From NCBI GenBank assembly GCA_003427395.1, contig BFEA01000510.1, positions 38,028 through 85,571 of the forward strand: a stretch of DNA of 47,544 nucleotides, written 5' to 3'. The translations under genes and the position numbers were made by a program. The notes beneath the pieces were generated by a model. That model was not told the DNA's origin, did no database searches, and worked only from the letters and a program-made list of their open reading frames with translations. Of the stretch, positions 10,861-21,777 are shown piece by piece; the first letter of the stretch is position 1; each line of letters starts with the position of its first letter. Origin of the DNA: Chara braunii. Taxonomy: Eukaryota > Streptophyta > Charophyceae > Charales > Characeae.

Positions 10861-11144
10861 TAGAGTCTACAAAAAATCTCAGATGTAGGGTAGATTCTGG
10901 GCTGTACAAGGGAACGCGCCGGAAATTAAACAAATGAAAAATAAGAAGCCTGTAGTAGTTGTACGGTCTGTAGACTCTGTACCTGTCAAAAAAAAACAAT
11001 TAAATTATTAAAGTGCAAATGCGTTGCATGCGACTGCCCAGAGCGCCCAGGCCTGACCTCCTCAATGCCACTCTGCCCAGGCCTGATCAAAGCAATAAAC
11101 GTTTGGCTTGGAGAATGCATTTGTTAACAACATGATGCTACTAC

Positions 11145-11240
11145 AGAAAGTTTCGGCCTGCTGGAGGTGGGGGCGGTCCCAGAAAGGGGGCAAAATTTTT
11201 GACTGTCCTACATTGGCAAATTTTCATACTCTACTGGGGA
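11145..11240 (+). repeat. Dispersed repeat pair, copy 2
   Basis: GAAAGTTTCGGCCTGCTGGA, AAGGGGGCAAAATTTTTGAC, ACATTGGCAAATTTTCATAC, parallel to 10765-10860. Confidence 0.5.
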
Positions 11241-11439
11241 GCATACCCTGCCAGTGGTCGTTTCTTCACACTCTCATTGGGAGGAAGCAAAAAAACGACA
11301 GAAGGAGATGAAAATGAAAAACACAAGGTCTTTTTCTTTCACTCTGCTGGGGAGGAAGCACGAGGCAGGATATGAAAAACACGAGCGGAAGGCAGTGGCC
11401 AATGTGGAGGCGGCTGACAAACGGGTGGGCAAAAGAGGC

Positions 11440-11482
11440 CAACCAGCATGTGCTGCTCCCCACAAATACATCGGAGCCCTTG
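11440..11482 (-). repeat. Family D fragment
   Basis: The plus strand shows CCAGCATGTGCTGCTCCCCA then CAAATACATCGGAGCC, the inverse of the family D start. Confidence 0.45.
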
Positions 11483-11565
11483 CTTTGTTAAAAAAAAAAA
11501 AAGCACTTATTACTAAGTTATTATGGGTTCAACCTAAGTGAAAGTCCAACCTTATTAAGGGTTAA

Positions 11566-11905
11566 ACTGACAGTCTGGGCGACGTGGCGAGTCCGTATCC
11601 ATCAGTCAAATGCAACCTCGGTAGAATGTCGGGGTTCAATCTCCTAATGAGTCGGTGACAGTCCAACGAGACAGTCTGGCACAGTCATGCTATAGCGAAC
11701 ATGACAACACCCACAGGGGTACCGCTTATTCTGGGCGACGTAGCGAGTCCTTATCCATTACTACCATCAGTAAAATCCATCCCGGGCAGACTGGTAGGTT
11801 TGAACCACCTGATGAGTTGGTGAAAGTCGAGTAAAACAGCCTTTCACAGTCATGCTTTCTTTGTGGAGTTGTATAGCGAAGACGACAACTCACGCACAAA
11901 GTTTG
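11566..11905 (+). repeat. Two tandem copies of a dispersed repeat (family C)
   Basis: Both copies carry GGGCGACGTRGCGAGTCC, a CCATCAGT block, GTTYRAACC, CTRATGAGTYGGTGAMAGTC, then CACAGTCATGC and ATAGCGAA. Key sites are offset by 155-156 bp. Related copies are at 40040, 40600 and 45535. Confidence 0.7.
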
Positions 11906-11999
11906 CATGTAGAAGGAACTAAGGTCAAGCAGTTTGCTTCAGCTTTGTTCCAAATTTGGATCTACTCATCTAAGTGGAAAAGGGGTTGTTAAGGTGACA

Positions 12000-13600
12000 G
12001 TTTACAACGCACACAAACACACACACATGGTGGCTTTGTGTGCCAACACAAAGGGCTCTCTAAGATTTTTTCAGACCATTTGCAGCGTGGTCGGTGCTTT
12101 CTTGTTAGTGGAGCATTTTGTGTTGTGGTGCAACTAATTTGTGTGTTCGGGTCTATAGGACTCTCTACACTCCAGTGGCCAGACAACAAAGTGAAAGGGA
12201 GGTTGTCGAGCCATGGAGTGATGGAGATGATGGCGACACGAGTGAGTCGTTCGAGATGTGCTTTTGCCTTATGCCCTTGACCCTGTTATAGAGTATACTA
12301 TATTTGTGCAAGTGTGACACTCCAGCGGCAGACGGGCGTGCAGGCACTTGCCGCTTAACCACACCGACGTGGGCAACCTTGCATCTTCTAATATATTTGC
12401 CTATCTATTACCTTTTTTGTTTTATGGATGGTTTGCGAAATTGTGATGATTTGTGGTTGGATGAGGAGAGAATTTGGGTATCTTTGCAAAATACACACAC
12501 ACACGCACAAACATTGCACAGGATAGAAAAGTGAGCCAGATAGCAAAAACGGACCGCTGGGTCCTTGACCATCTCTATGCTGAATGCCTGGACACTAGGA
12601 GGAGAAAGAGGGGAAATCAGCTGGAGGAAGGATAGGGGGGGGGGGGTTAAAGGTACGTGAGCTCCGTCTCTTTCTGTGTGGATTATTTAATACTGTCAGA
12701 ATGTCTGTGCGCTCTAATTTCCTTGCAATTTCATTGCTCGAGGATAAAAGGGGTAGAAAAGAGGAAGAGATAGGGGAGCAGCGGCGAACATGGAGAAAGA
12801 TGCAGCGAGGAGCAAGGGCATGGGGAAGAGTACATAAGCATTGTGAATGAGAGGGGTGATAGCATTTCATAGCAGGGATGCGAATGATGGGGTCCTCAAG
12901 AAGGCGCAGGAGAAGGGGGAAGAGGGCGATCTCTCTCGTTCTCTCTTCCACTCTCCCTCCCTCCTGGCTTCCTTCCCTGGGATTAAATCCTGAACAGTAG
13001 CACATGCAGCTGTTGATGAACAGGTCATCAGTTCAAATTCCGAATCGTGTATACGCGCAGATGTTGATCGACAGGTCGTGAGCTGAAATCCTGATGACAG
13101 AATCTGGGAATTGGCATAGTGAGAGATGCAAAGGCATAATGCGAGTTCTTGGATGCATCAACAGGGAGGGCTTTTAACTGGGTCAATCTGGCCTTCTGAT
13201 TGTGGCCGGGGCTGCATTTCCATGGGCAGGCTTTACAGGATGGCTGCGGAAACTTGGCTTTTGCTCAAGGGTTTGTTGTGCCACTCTGAATTGAAGAGTT
13301 GCCCTTTCGGAAAAATCAAAAGACCGCCATTGACGGGTTCTCGTGTCTTTGTGTTACCCCTTGTCCTTTCGAAATTCAGGGCGTCACCAGTAGCAACTTC
13401 TTGTTTCTTTTGCTTTATCCATTTGAGCCCACTGGTTGTCCTTTTGGAAATTCTAGAGGCCTAGCTAGCAGTTATTTTTAGTAGAACTGTGCTCTGAGTC
13501 AGCAATGCAGTTATCTCTCGGAACCACTGGCGGCTTGCCCCCTTTAGTTGCCAGCTGAAGCAGACCCGCCAGGTGGAAGAAGCAGCTGACGCTGCAATTC
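12000..13600. other. No gene recognised
   Basis: This stretch has short (CA) runs, a G-run at ~12638 and A/T- and CT-rich sequence. Open frames are short and unlike known proteins. I cannot rule out an unrecognised exon. Confidence 0.5.
12985..13095 (+). repeat. Paired tRNA B-box-like repeats
   Basis: GCAGCTGTTGATGAACAGGT then CATCAGTTCAAATTCC is followed by GCAGATGTTGATCGACAGGT then CGTGAGCTGAAATCC. Both resemble the 3' half of a tRNA-derived SINE. Confidence 0.45.
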
Positions 13601-13624
13601 ATGAACGAATGAAGATACAATCGG

Positions 13625-14050
13625 GGTATCCGGCCAGGTATAACTCTGGGCTATGGGCTATGGCCCTACTTGTCTAGGAACAGGTCGGTGTCCTGGTACT
13701 TACCTGGTATCCAACTAACCGAACAGCGTAAAAGCTGGGCAAAGGTTACCACACCGGTAACTCTGGTGTGGTACCTGGACAGGTATACCCTGGGCTATGG
13801 TCCTCCTTGTCTAGGAACAGGTTGGTGACCTCGTACCTACCTGGTATCCAACTAGCCGAACAGTCAAAAAGCCGGGCAAACGTTACCACACCGGTAACTC
13901 GGGTGTGGTACCCAGCCAGGTATGACCCTGGGCTATGGCCCTACTTGTCTAGAAACAGGTCGGTCGACTGGTAATTACCTGGTATCCAACTAACCGAACA
14001 GCCAAAAAGCTGGGCAAAGGTTACCACACTGGTAACTCTGGTGTGGTATC
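13625..14050 (+). repeat. Minisatellite, 137-138-bp unit, three copies
   Basis: GGTTACCACACCGGTAACTC at 13744, 13881 (as CGTTACC...) and 14019; also GGGCTATGGYCCTMCTTGTC and ACCTGGTATCCAACTARCCG in each unit. Confidence 0.9.
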
Positions 14051-14294
14051 TCCGGAGGCTGCTTCTGGAACGTAGCTGCGGTAATGTACTCGGAGAGGGG
14101 ATCCACATCGCAGCTGCTCTAAAATGCGAAGGTAAGCAACCTCACACCATCCTTGTAGGAGTGATGAGTTGGACGCAATTCTTGTTCTTCTGGGAATCTC
14201 TTTCCTTTCTGGGGTTTGTTTTCGTTTTCGTTTTCCAAAATTTCATCTATTTGTCATGCAAGCCAGGCAGATCTTGACGAGTTTTCCAAAGGGA

Positions 14295-14345
14295 CGCTGA
14301 GCCCGGTTCCCAGCACGTGCTGCTCCCCACGAATAAGATCGGAGC
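14295..14345 (-). repeat. Family D fragment
   Basis: The plus strand shows GCCCGGTTCCCAGCACGTGC then TGCTCCCCACGAATAAGATC, the inverse of the family D start. Confidence 0.5.
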
Positions 14346-14935
14346 TTTTTCAACAACAACCAAAAAAAAAGAGCCAGGCAGATCTTAATTCACCAGCTTT
14401 TTGACCGGCACCAGTCCGAGTCGACATGAATTCCGTTACTGACACACGTGAGTGTGCTCGCTAGCCTCCACATAATACATAGCCCCTACTTTGCCTCACA
14501 TGATAATCCAGAAATTATTCAATTTAAAGAATTATCCCTTTCTTTTTTTGTTCTTTTTTTTTGTTCTTCTGAAAACAGGTGAAGAATAATATTTCTTTCA
14601 CTGGTGAGTGAGAAAGGAATACTTCTCCCAGATTGATGGGAAAAATTGTCTCTTTCTCATCACCACTTGCCAGAAATCTAAAATGCTTGCCACACACAAA
14701 AGTGGTTTTTCATTCTGTGGACGAATGCCTGTATTTGTCCTCTGAACACACTTGCTGCATCATCTGAGTTGGCCATTCTGAGACGGGGAACCAGACTGCA
14801 TCTGTGTGAAATCTGGTGTGCAAGTAGTCTGCACCTTGTGAAAGGTATTGGGTGGACACCTATGTTCAGCCATGCATGTGCACGTGCCATGCCCCATTCA
14901 CATGCATGACAGTATTGCAGAGATGGGCAGGGTTG

Positions 14936-15035
14936 TTTCGGCGCCTACCGCCTACGCCTACCATAGGCGGTAGGCGCGCCTACCAGTCGGACCGACCCGT
15001 AGGCAGACACGTCAGCGGTCGGCAAACTGCCTAAT
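14936..15035. repeat. GC-rich palindromic cluster of GCCTACC motifs
   Basis: GGCGCCTACCGCCTACGCCT followed by its inverse ATAGGCGGTAGGCGCGCC. It could form a hairpin. Function unknown. Confidence 0.6.
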
Positions 15036-15104
15036 TTTTTTTATTTTTTTTTTCTGATTACATGGTCGTGTGCGGCTTGAGGAGAGCAGTCCAAATCCGC
15101 AATA

Positions 15105-15345
15105 TTCTTTTTGGGGGGTGGTGGGGGTTATAGGGGGAGGTATAGGGGGGTTATAGGGGGTTGCAGGGGGTAAAGGGGGGGGGTATGAGGGTGTTAGGGG
15201 GAGGTATAGGGGGGTTATAGGGGGTTAAGGGGGGGGGTATGAGGGCGTTAGGGGGCGGTATGGGGGTGTTGGGGGGGTGTTGCGGGGGTGTATGGGGGTG
15301 TTGGGGGGGGCTATGGGGCTGTGGATGGGTTTATTTGGGGTTCTG
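15105..15345 (+). repeat. G-rich degenerate repeat, possible G-quadruplex former
   Basis: This is about 240 bp of GGGGG runs separated by TTATA, TTGCA, TATGAG or TGTT spacers on the plus strand. No coding sense. Confidence 0.85.
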
Positions 15346-15354
15346 GACCTCCCC

Positions 15355-15402
15355 CCCAACCCGCGGCTGGCCGACATATGGGAAAAGTACTGGTGGTTTA
15401 AG
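15355..15402. mobile_element. Right end of a family 2 element
   Basis: CCGCGGCTGGCCGACATATG followed by AGTACTGGTGGTTTAA matches the right end of the 4335-4508 copy. The left end is not recognised. Confidence 0.5.
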
Positions 15403-15584
15403 TATGCCTCCCAATTCTTACCTATATGACTAAGCATGCCAGGAACGGCCAACCGGAATCTACAAGGTACCAGGGGAGCAACTGAAATCTACCAGACCTA
15501 GGCACTAACCCCTCAGTGAGGAATGGCAGGAGCGAAGGCCTGTGGGAGAACCCAGGACCAAGGGGGGCAAGCCAACTATCTGAG

Positions 15585-15664
15585 CTGGTGAACACCAAGC
15601 ATGCCGCAGGCGGCCAACCCACGACCTGCTGAATGCCACTTGTGTGCGAAACCAACTGAGTTAC
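15585..15664 (-). mobile_element. tRNA-derived SINE-like repeat (family B), copy 2
   Basis: The minus strand shows GGTAACTCAGTTGGTTTCGC, AAGTGGCATTCAGCAGGTCG, TGGGTTGG, and GCTTGGTGTTCACC, parallel to the copy at 1540-1632. It is directly abutted by the hairpin MITE at 15661. Confidence 0.6.
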
Positions 15665-15771
15665 CTTCTTCACCCGAATACAACGTATGGTCTCTATAGC
15701 TGTATTTGGGGTATATTACAGTCTAAATACAGCAATAATGTCTGTACGTTGTATTCGGGTGAAGAAGGTAC
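15661..15771. mobile_element. Hairpin MITE (family 1), copy d
   Basis: Left arm TTACCTTCTTCACCCGAATA then CAACGTATGGT; right arm GTACGTTGTATTCGGGTGAA then GAAGGTA. The centre carries TGTATTTGGG and CTAAATACAG, also inverted. Confidence 0.84.
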
Positions 15772-16271
15772 ACCGCTGGTCTGGTTCTATCCCATGTCCA
15801 GTTCCTTTGTTTTTTGTTTTTGTTTTACCCCCTCCCCTCCCCCCCCTCCCCCCCATCTCTCTCCCCTTTTGAATTATGAGTTTCCTATTGGAGATACTAT
15901 ACTCTTGATCTCTCCTCGCATATTCTGGTGGACGCTTATTAGTATTGCAGAAATAAATCATGTCTTTTCAAGTTGTTAATACTTGTTATAGTTTTTTGGC
16001 AGGGGGCTCTTTCTCAGTGCAACTTCGTGGAAGCTCGAGCCTTCCGGTTAGCATTTGTGACCGTATGTTGTTATACTCCTGGAAGCCCCTAACTCGTTTA
16101 CAGTATTAATAACAACTGGAAGGTTGGAGCTTCCACTTTTCGAGCTGGTACCAAAGAAGCCTGCAACATTTTTTTCCCCCTGGCATGCCCTCTGACCAGT
16201 CTCTCCCTTCAGAGATGGTGGCAACAAATTGAAGCCCTGCCGAGTAATGACTGGGCTACCTTGGCCAGTTC

Positions 16272-16592
16272 ATGAAGTGCATCTTAATTCTTTTTTGTAA
16301 GCTTGAAGTAGTTTATCTCAATTTTTTTTTTGACGCTTTCATACACTTCAAGAGTTTCGGTCCTCCGAAGGCGAAAGAGACTACGATTCTGAGCACTCTG
16401 CACAGGATCCTTAGATTCCTTACTAATACCAAACGGACTGACGTGGTGGATATCATCAAGTTATTTTTTGCTGAAGCAAGATTACTTGGATATCCTGACA
16501 AGATTCTTGGACACGCGATGATGGCAATCAGAAAAAGACAAAATGAACAAGAGAAAACGAAAAATATTTTAAGGTGGCTACAAGGGCAGTAA
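16272..16592 (+). pseudogene. Possible retroelement protein fragment
   Basis: The open frame has 106 codons, of which about residues 30-95 look protein-like (AKETTILSTLHRILRFLTNT, then RLLGYPDKILGHAMMAIRKR). A basic helix followed by a GYP motif resembles the region downstream of the polymerase in some Penelope-like and LINE reverse transcriptases. After the stop at 16592, another frame stays open for about 45 codons (RFTLKQGSAVMELTNSRSE). I do not recognise it firmly; it could be an unrelated exon or chance. Confidence 0.3.
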
Positions 16593-16910
16593 GATTCACA
16601 TTAAAGCAAGGGTCGGCAGTTATGGAACTGACAAATTCTCGGTCTGAAATTTTGAAAATTCTTGAACTACGGCATGACACGTTTTGTGCGAAATTTGCAG
16701 TACGGATGAAATTTTGACGCACGGAACATCCATGGCTGAATAGATCTGAGGGGTGGATGTTTGGACGCGAAGGCTTTTTGGGCGAAATACTTTCTAAGTT
16801 TTAACAGGTTCCTTTACGTATGACCACAGTATCTGTTGGTGGAGTAGATTGTCTGCATACGTATACTCGGATCTGAAGGAAACTGAATAGCCCTCTGGCA
16901 ATTAGCCCCA

Positions 16911-17083
16911 CGCTCACACTGACAGTGCAGTTGGTTGGATGAAACTACCAGGAGGCAGTGCCTCATTTGAAGGACGCCTAAAAGCATTGGGCTGGAATTG
17001 TGACCAGGAACGAGCGCTCACACTGACAGTGCGGTTGGTTGGATGAAACTACCAGGAGGCAGTGCCTCATTTGAAGGACGCCT
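16911..17083 (+). repeat. Tandem duplication, 103-bp offset
   Basis: CGCTCACACTGACAGTGCRG through GGAGGCAGTGCCTCATTTGA to AGGACGCCT occurs twice with a single visible difference, so the duplication is recent. Confidence 0.92.
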
Positions 17084-17251
17084 TTTCCGTTGGATCTGAA
17101 TCTCACAGGGAAAGGAATTGAGCTACTATGATCTGAGGAAGGAGGATGGTCGGGGTTGAAGGACGGACGACTTGGAAACAAAGAGAGATACAGAGGAAGG
17201 TCCTAGGGAGCTCAAGTACTCCAGCAAGTTGGGGGAGGAGATCTCCACCTA

Positions 17252-17472
17252 CGGGAACATGCTTATTCTTTAGCTGTAGAAAAACTTTGTTATTGTGAAG
17301 TACCATTACGAGCTAGTGTTATTTTGTGAGATTACCTGGACCTTAAATCATCTACTTGAATTAACCACCCATGCTATGGATGTAGGAGCATTAACCCCTT
17401 TTCTCTGGGCTTCTGAAGAACGAGAAAAAATGTTAGAATTTTATGAAATAGTTTCGGGAGCAAGAATGCATG
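17252..17472 (+). pseudogene. nad7: Nuclear insertion of mitochondrial nad7 fragment
   Basis: The sequence encodes part of the 49-kDa complex I subunit. [21 protein letters not shown] is read in one frame to ~17315. Then, in another frame, come [20 protein letters not shown] and [11 protein letters not shown], ending [12 protein letters not shown]. Against known plant nad7 the bases for roughly QYIR are missing, an ~11-nt deletion that shifts the frame. The match ends abruptly on both sides, as expected for mitochondrial DNA inserted in the nucleus. Confidence 0.88.
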
Positions 17473-17810
17473 TGGACGAGGCAGGAGGGCGATGCTGGCG
17501 TGCGCTAGTGCGCACTCCAGTCTCATGTTGATCTGTTGGCAAACTATGTTGTCCACGAGAGTAAAGCCGCACATTTTGTGCTGAACCTATATGATTGAGA
17601 TGATGCAATGAGATCTCAATTCTTTTTTTTTTTTTTTTTTTTTTTCGTAATGAATAGCAAACTCAACAATGATTTATCGTTGAATACAACACTTTCCCCT
17701 TCCTTCTCCCAGTGACAAGTCCTCCCACCTATGACCATCTTTGTGACCTGCGCATATATGTTGTGCCTGCTGGATCCTCCCCATTTAAAAATGAAATAAA
17801 ATTAAAGGGG

Positions 17811-17814
17811 ATAG
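17811..17814. other. Target-site duplication ATAG, left copy
   Basis: ATAG directly flanks the left LTR and recurs at 26155-26158 beside the right LTR. Ty3 elements usually make 4-5 bp duplications. Confidence 0.8.
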
Positions 17815-18248
17815 TGCAAGGAAAATAAGCAACAGCGAGATGACAATCCGAGATCACACCATCACATTGCAAGCCAAATAGTCACACCGTGTCCAGATAG
17901 CAGCATTGCACCAATAATACACCAGGATGCAGCAGCTACTGGGCTGCTGGGCCTCGTTCGGTTGGGCGCCCAACTGTCTCTGTATGAGACTCTGAATCAC
18001 GGCCAGGGCCTACATTCTTTGGAAAGGCCCGGTAGGCCGTGGAAATGTCCTTGTTGCTCGGCCTGTGTTTCTTTCAACCAACTGGCGCGTCGCAACTGCC
18101 TGAACCCCAAATATGAAATTGACAGTCGAATGCCTTTTGCAAAAAGCCAGGCCCGCCTTCACTTAGGGCGGGCACCTCCGCCTTCACTTAGGGCGGGTAA
18201 GGCTGCAGACAGGGCCCCATAGGCCTACCGAGGACCCTGATCCTCGCA
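17815..18248 (-). repeat. 3' LTR of the chromovirus, with 600-bp internal deletion
   Basis: This copy is 434 bp and has the same TG/CA ends as the other LTR. It joins TAATACACCA directly to GGATGCAGCA, which are separated by exactly 600 bp (25231-25830) in the 5' LTR. Newly inserted LTRs are identical, so the deletion should postdate insertion or reflect recombination. Confidence 0.92.
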
Positions 18249-18262
18249 TTCCCTCCTCCTCA
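18249..18262 (-). other. Polypurine tract
   Basis: On the minus strand GAGGAGGAGGGAA lies immediately before the 3' LTR start TGCGAGG, the expected site of plus-strand priming. Confidence 0.8.
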
Positions 18263-18289
18263 ACTTCGCGAGTCCCCTGAGAAGTCTTC

Positions 18290-19630
18290 TTATTCTGCAG
18301 GCATCTTCCCTTTCCGTTCTTTTTCATAGCCTGCAATCACTTGAGGTGCTGTTCTCACGAGTTCTTCTCGTGTGAACCAGCGATCTTCCTTGGGATCGAG
18401 GTGATGTCTGAATCGCACCCGATACTGCATTCTTGGTTTAGGAGGTCGCCCTCTGCCTGATGGTCGAGGAACAAGCATCATTCGATGCTTGACGATCTGG
18501 TCAATGTCCACTTCGCCATTCATGGTTGGGGGCAGCATAGATCTCCGAGAGGGAAACAGGTCAGTGGCAGCAAAAGGCGCCAGCTTGGAGGCATGGAAAA
18601 CAGGATAAGTCCGTAAGTGTGCAGGGATGCGAATCACGTACGAAGGCCCATCCGGTTGATCCACTACAATATCTAAGATCTCCCAAGGCCCAAAGTACTG
18701 AGGCATCAATTTTCTTGAGATCCCTATTTCCTGTCCAAGTTCAGATGATTTCACCCAGACTCTCTCACCTACCTGAAAGTTAGAAGGCCGTCTATGTTTG
18801 TTCTCATATGCAATCATAGCATCTTGAGATTTTTGAATATGTTCAACGACCTGCTGCAGCATCTGCTCATATTTGACAGCAAACACTATGCTGCCAGGTG
18901 CTGCAGTAGGTTGTCTTTCTGGTAACAGAAAGTCGAGCGCAGATCTGGGCTTCCAACCAAGATGTAACTGGTTTGGAGTCATAACGGTGGTGCTATGCAC
19001 AGCATTATTGTACAAGTTGGCGACGGGAGGTAACTTCTCGTCCCAGTCATCCTGGCTTGGCTTAATATAATGCCTAAGTAGGTGCTGCACTACCCGGTTC
19101 ATATGTTCTACCTGGCCATTTGACTTAGGGTGATTCCCTGACGTCATTTGGAGCTTTGTGCCCATTTGCTCAGCAGTTGACTGCCACAGTTCACTTGTGA
19201 ACCTGACATCCCTATCACTAACGATAGATGTAGGTAAGCCGAAGTCACGTACCCAATTGTCCATAAACAATTTGATGACGTGGTCAGTCTTAGCTGTTTT
19301 TGGCATAGCGATTAGTCTTGCATACTTAGTAAAGCGGTCTACTATTACGAAGATGTGTCTCTTTCCAGACTTACTGGTCACGAGAGTATCCATGGAGTCC
19401 ATGGATACACTTTGACCATGACCTTCAGGAATCGGCAAGGGCTTGAGGAGCCCAAGCGGCGCCTGAGTCCTTGGTTTGTCCCTTTGGCAAACCTGGGAGG
19501 TTTCAACATATCGTCTTGCATCTTCCATCATAAAGGGCCACCAGAATCTTTGAACTAAGTTTACTGCTGTCTTCTTATAGCCAAAATGACCCGTTGCATC
19601 GTGACACTCTCCTAAAAATAAACTACGCAA
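18290..19630 (-). pseudogene. Integrase with chromodomain-like tail
   Basis: This is the longest open frame in the window (446 codons). The N-terminal zinc region has H..H (HDATGHFGYKK) and ends SQVCQR, where a CxxC pair is expected, so one zinc cysteine is lost. The catalytic core keeps D-D-E: the first D in SMDSMD, the second in VSDRDVRFTS, and E in SNGQVEHMNR. The C-terminus has FQVGERVWVKSSELG and GPWEILD, then a chromodomain-like end (VDIDQIVKHRM, QYRVRFRHH, DRWFTREELV), which places it among chromoviruses. The true N-terminus lies upstream in another frame (frameshift ~19650). Confidence 0.93.
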
Positions 19631-19979
19631 AGACTCGCTATTAGCAACACAGTCTTTTATTCCCTGCCTTATCGAGGAACAACAAGTAGTCTACCATCGT
19701 AAATTCGACCAAAGTCTTTTTATCCTTTGCCTTGAATCTACGAATGATCTCTGACATGACTGGGTCTCCCTGATAGGCTTCCACCAACGATCAAGTGAGG
19801 TCATTAAATATGCCAAACTCAGTTACTAGCGCGCCCAGATAATCTGCCCTTCTTGATAGCGCATCAGCCACTTAGTTGTACGTACCTTTAATAGGATCAA
19901 GTTGATAGTCATACATGTCTATCACTTGAATCCATTTCTTGAGTGCGTTCGACAAGACTGGCTGTGTCTTAATCCAGCG

Positions 19980-21138
19980 CTAAGTTTCATGGTCCGACCT
20001 CACATAGAAGAATCTTCCTAGGAGGTAGTGTCTCCAATGAACAAGCGCTCTGTACAGGGGGTAGTGCTCTCTCTCATAAGTGGACTTGGCCAACTTCAAA
20101 GATGACATCTTCTTGCTCATGTACTCGATCGGCCTCAATTTGGGCCCTTCTTGTTGCGCAAGGACCGCGCCTATGCCATATTGGCTAGCGTCTGTGGTCA
20201 CAACAAATGGCTTGTCAGGATCAGGAAGTTTGAGAACTTCATAGTGCGTCAGATCATACTTCAATTTCTTGAAGCTTGCTTCACACTCTTCAGTCCACTC
20301 CCAAGGGGTGTCAAGTCGAGTTAGATCTGTTAATGGGGAAGCTATAGTACTATAGTTCTTCACAAACGGACGATAATAGCGCGTCATCCCCAAAAACGAT
20401 CTGACCTCGGTAACAGTTTGAGGTCTGGGCCAGTCACGTATGCTGGCCACTTTCGCATCTTCCGGCCTCGATCCATCTGCTGAAATTTTATGACCCAAGT
20501 ACAAGATCTTGGTGCGACCAAACTCGCATTTATCCAAGTTTACCTTGTATTGGTGCTGTCTTAGGAGGCCTAGCACTGTTTTCAAGTGCTCAGCGTGCTC
20601 CTCTACAGTTCTACTAAATATGAGAATATCGTTGAGGTACACGACGATGAACTTGTCCAAGTAGTCATGAAAGATCCTATTCATCGCGTGCTGGAACGCG
20701 CCAGGCGCATTGCATAGGCCAAAAGGCATCACCACAAACTCGTACAGACCGTACCTGGTCTGAAATGCGGTTTTGTGTTGGTCCTCAGGCCTAACAGCAA
20801 TTTGATGGTATCCGGACTTCAGATCTATCTTTGTGAAGTACCGACATCCCTGCACTCTATCCGTCAATGCGGGGTAGGGGCTCCGCGTTCTTAATGGTGA
20901 TGGCATTGAGGCCCCTATAGTCAATGCACATCCTTAATGGACCTCCCTTCTTAGGAACAAATAAGACTGGCGCACCGTAAGGGGAGGTACTAGGCCGTAT
21001 CCATCCCTTCTCTGTGAGCTCCTTGAGCTGGCGGCGAAACTCATCTAACTCCGCAGGAGACATCCTATAGATTCGTCCTCTAGGCACCTTACTACCTGGG
21101 ACAACCTCTATTGCATGGACAACCTCCCTTTCCACCAC
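19980..21138 (-). pseudogene. Reverse transcriptase and RNase H, catalytically damaged
   Basis: The first frame (21138-20857) gives the fingers region: [41 protein letters not shown] frameshift near 20875 leads to the palm and thumb: YFTKIDLKSGYHQI, MPFGLCNAPGAFQ, then the catalytic box VVYLNDILIFS. The family box is YxDD, so one catalytic aspartate is asparagine. RNase H follows with TTDASQYGIGAVLAQQ and SDHET, then an in-frame TAG at 19980. Traces of the connecting region (KKWIQVIDMYDYQLDPIKG, VADALSRRADYLG) continue to ~19660 with more stops. Confidence 0.92.
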
Positions 21139-21150
21139 GCCTGTGGGCTC

Positions 21151-21738
21151 CTAAAAAAGGTCTGAATATTGAGCGACGACTTGTTCTATCTCTGGGGGTG
21201 ATTTAACGGCCTCCCCTTTCTCAGAGACAAACACTAGGTACATGCCCTCCTTGCGATTCTGCTTGTAGTAATAGAAAGACAAAGCGCACATGCAGCCGTA
21301 GTTCTCCACTAGACTGCTAGCCTTGTACTTATGCAGCCTAACGGTCCTACCATTTGGCAACTTGTGTATCAACACCTTTCTATCCCAATCAAACTGTGGT
21401 TGCGAGACTTCGAGGTAGTACATGCCCAGTAGCATGTCGAATGGCAGTTCGTCGCTAACCGGGAAGGAGATCTTGTGGATCACTTCCCCTCCTGCATAGG
21501 AGAAGGAACAGGCTACGTCCTTGACATAGTCTTTTACTACCATTTGGTGCTTGTTGGCTAGCGTAGAAGCTACAGCTCTGCTAAGCCGCTGCACTTGGTC
21601 CCCTAAGCGCAGTCTATCCACACAAGCACGACTGATGAAATTTCGTGTAGAGCCTATGTCTGCGAAGGCGCCCATCTTGCGGCCACCTACATCTACTTCT
21701 ACCACGAAATGCTCACCCTTTGGACCTCTATTGATCAT
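21151..21738 (-). pseudogene. Retropepsin-like protease with altered active site
   Basis: This aspartic protease would cleave the polyprotein. The region FVVEVDVGGRKMGAFADIGS aligns with the family active site, where D-T/S-G is expected, but here it is D-I-G, which should abolish activity. Later blocks FDMLLGMYYL and FDWDRKVL fit the flap and C-terminal region. The frame closes at TAG 21151 just after AQYSDLF, and the reverse transcriptase N-terminus (EPTGVV) follows in the same frame. Confidence 0.85.
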
Positions 21739-21777
21739 CGCCCAAGAGTCCCTGGGGTCCTTCCCTGACCACTCAGT

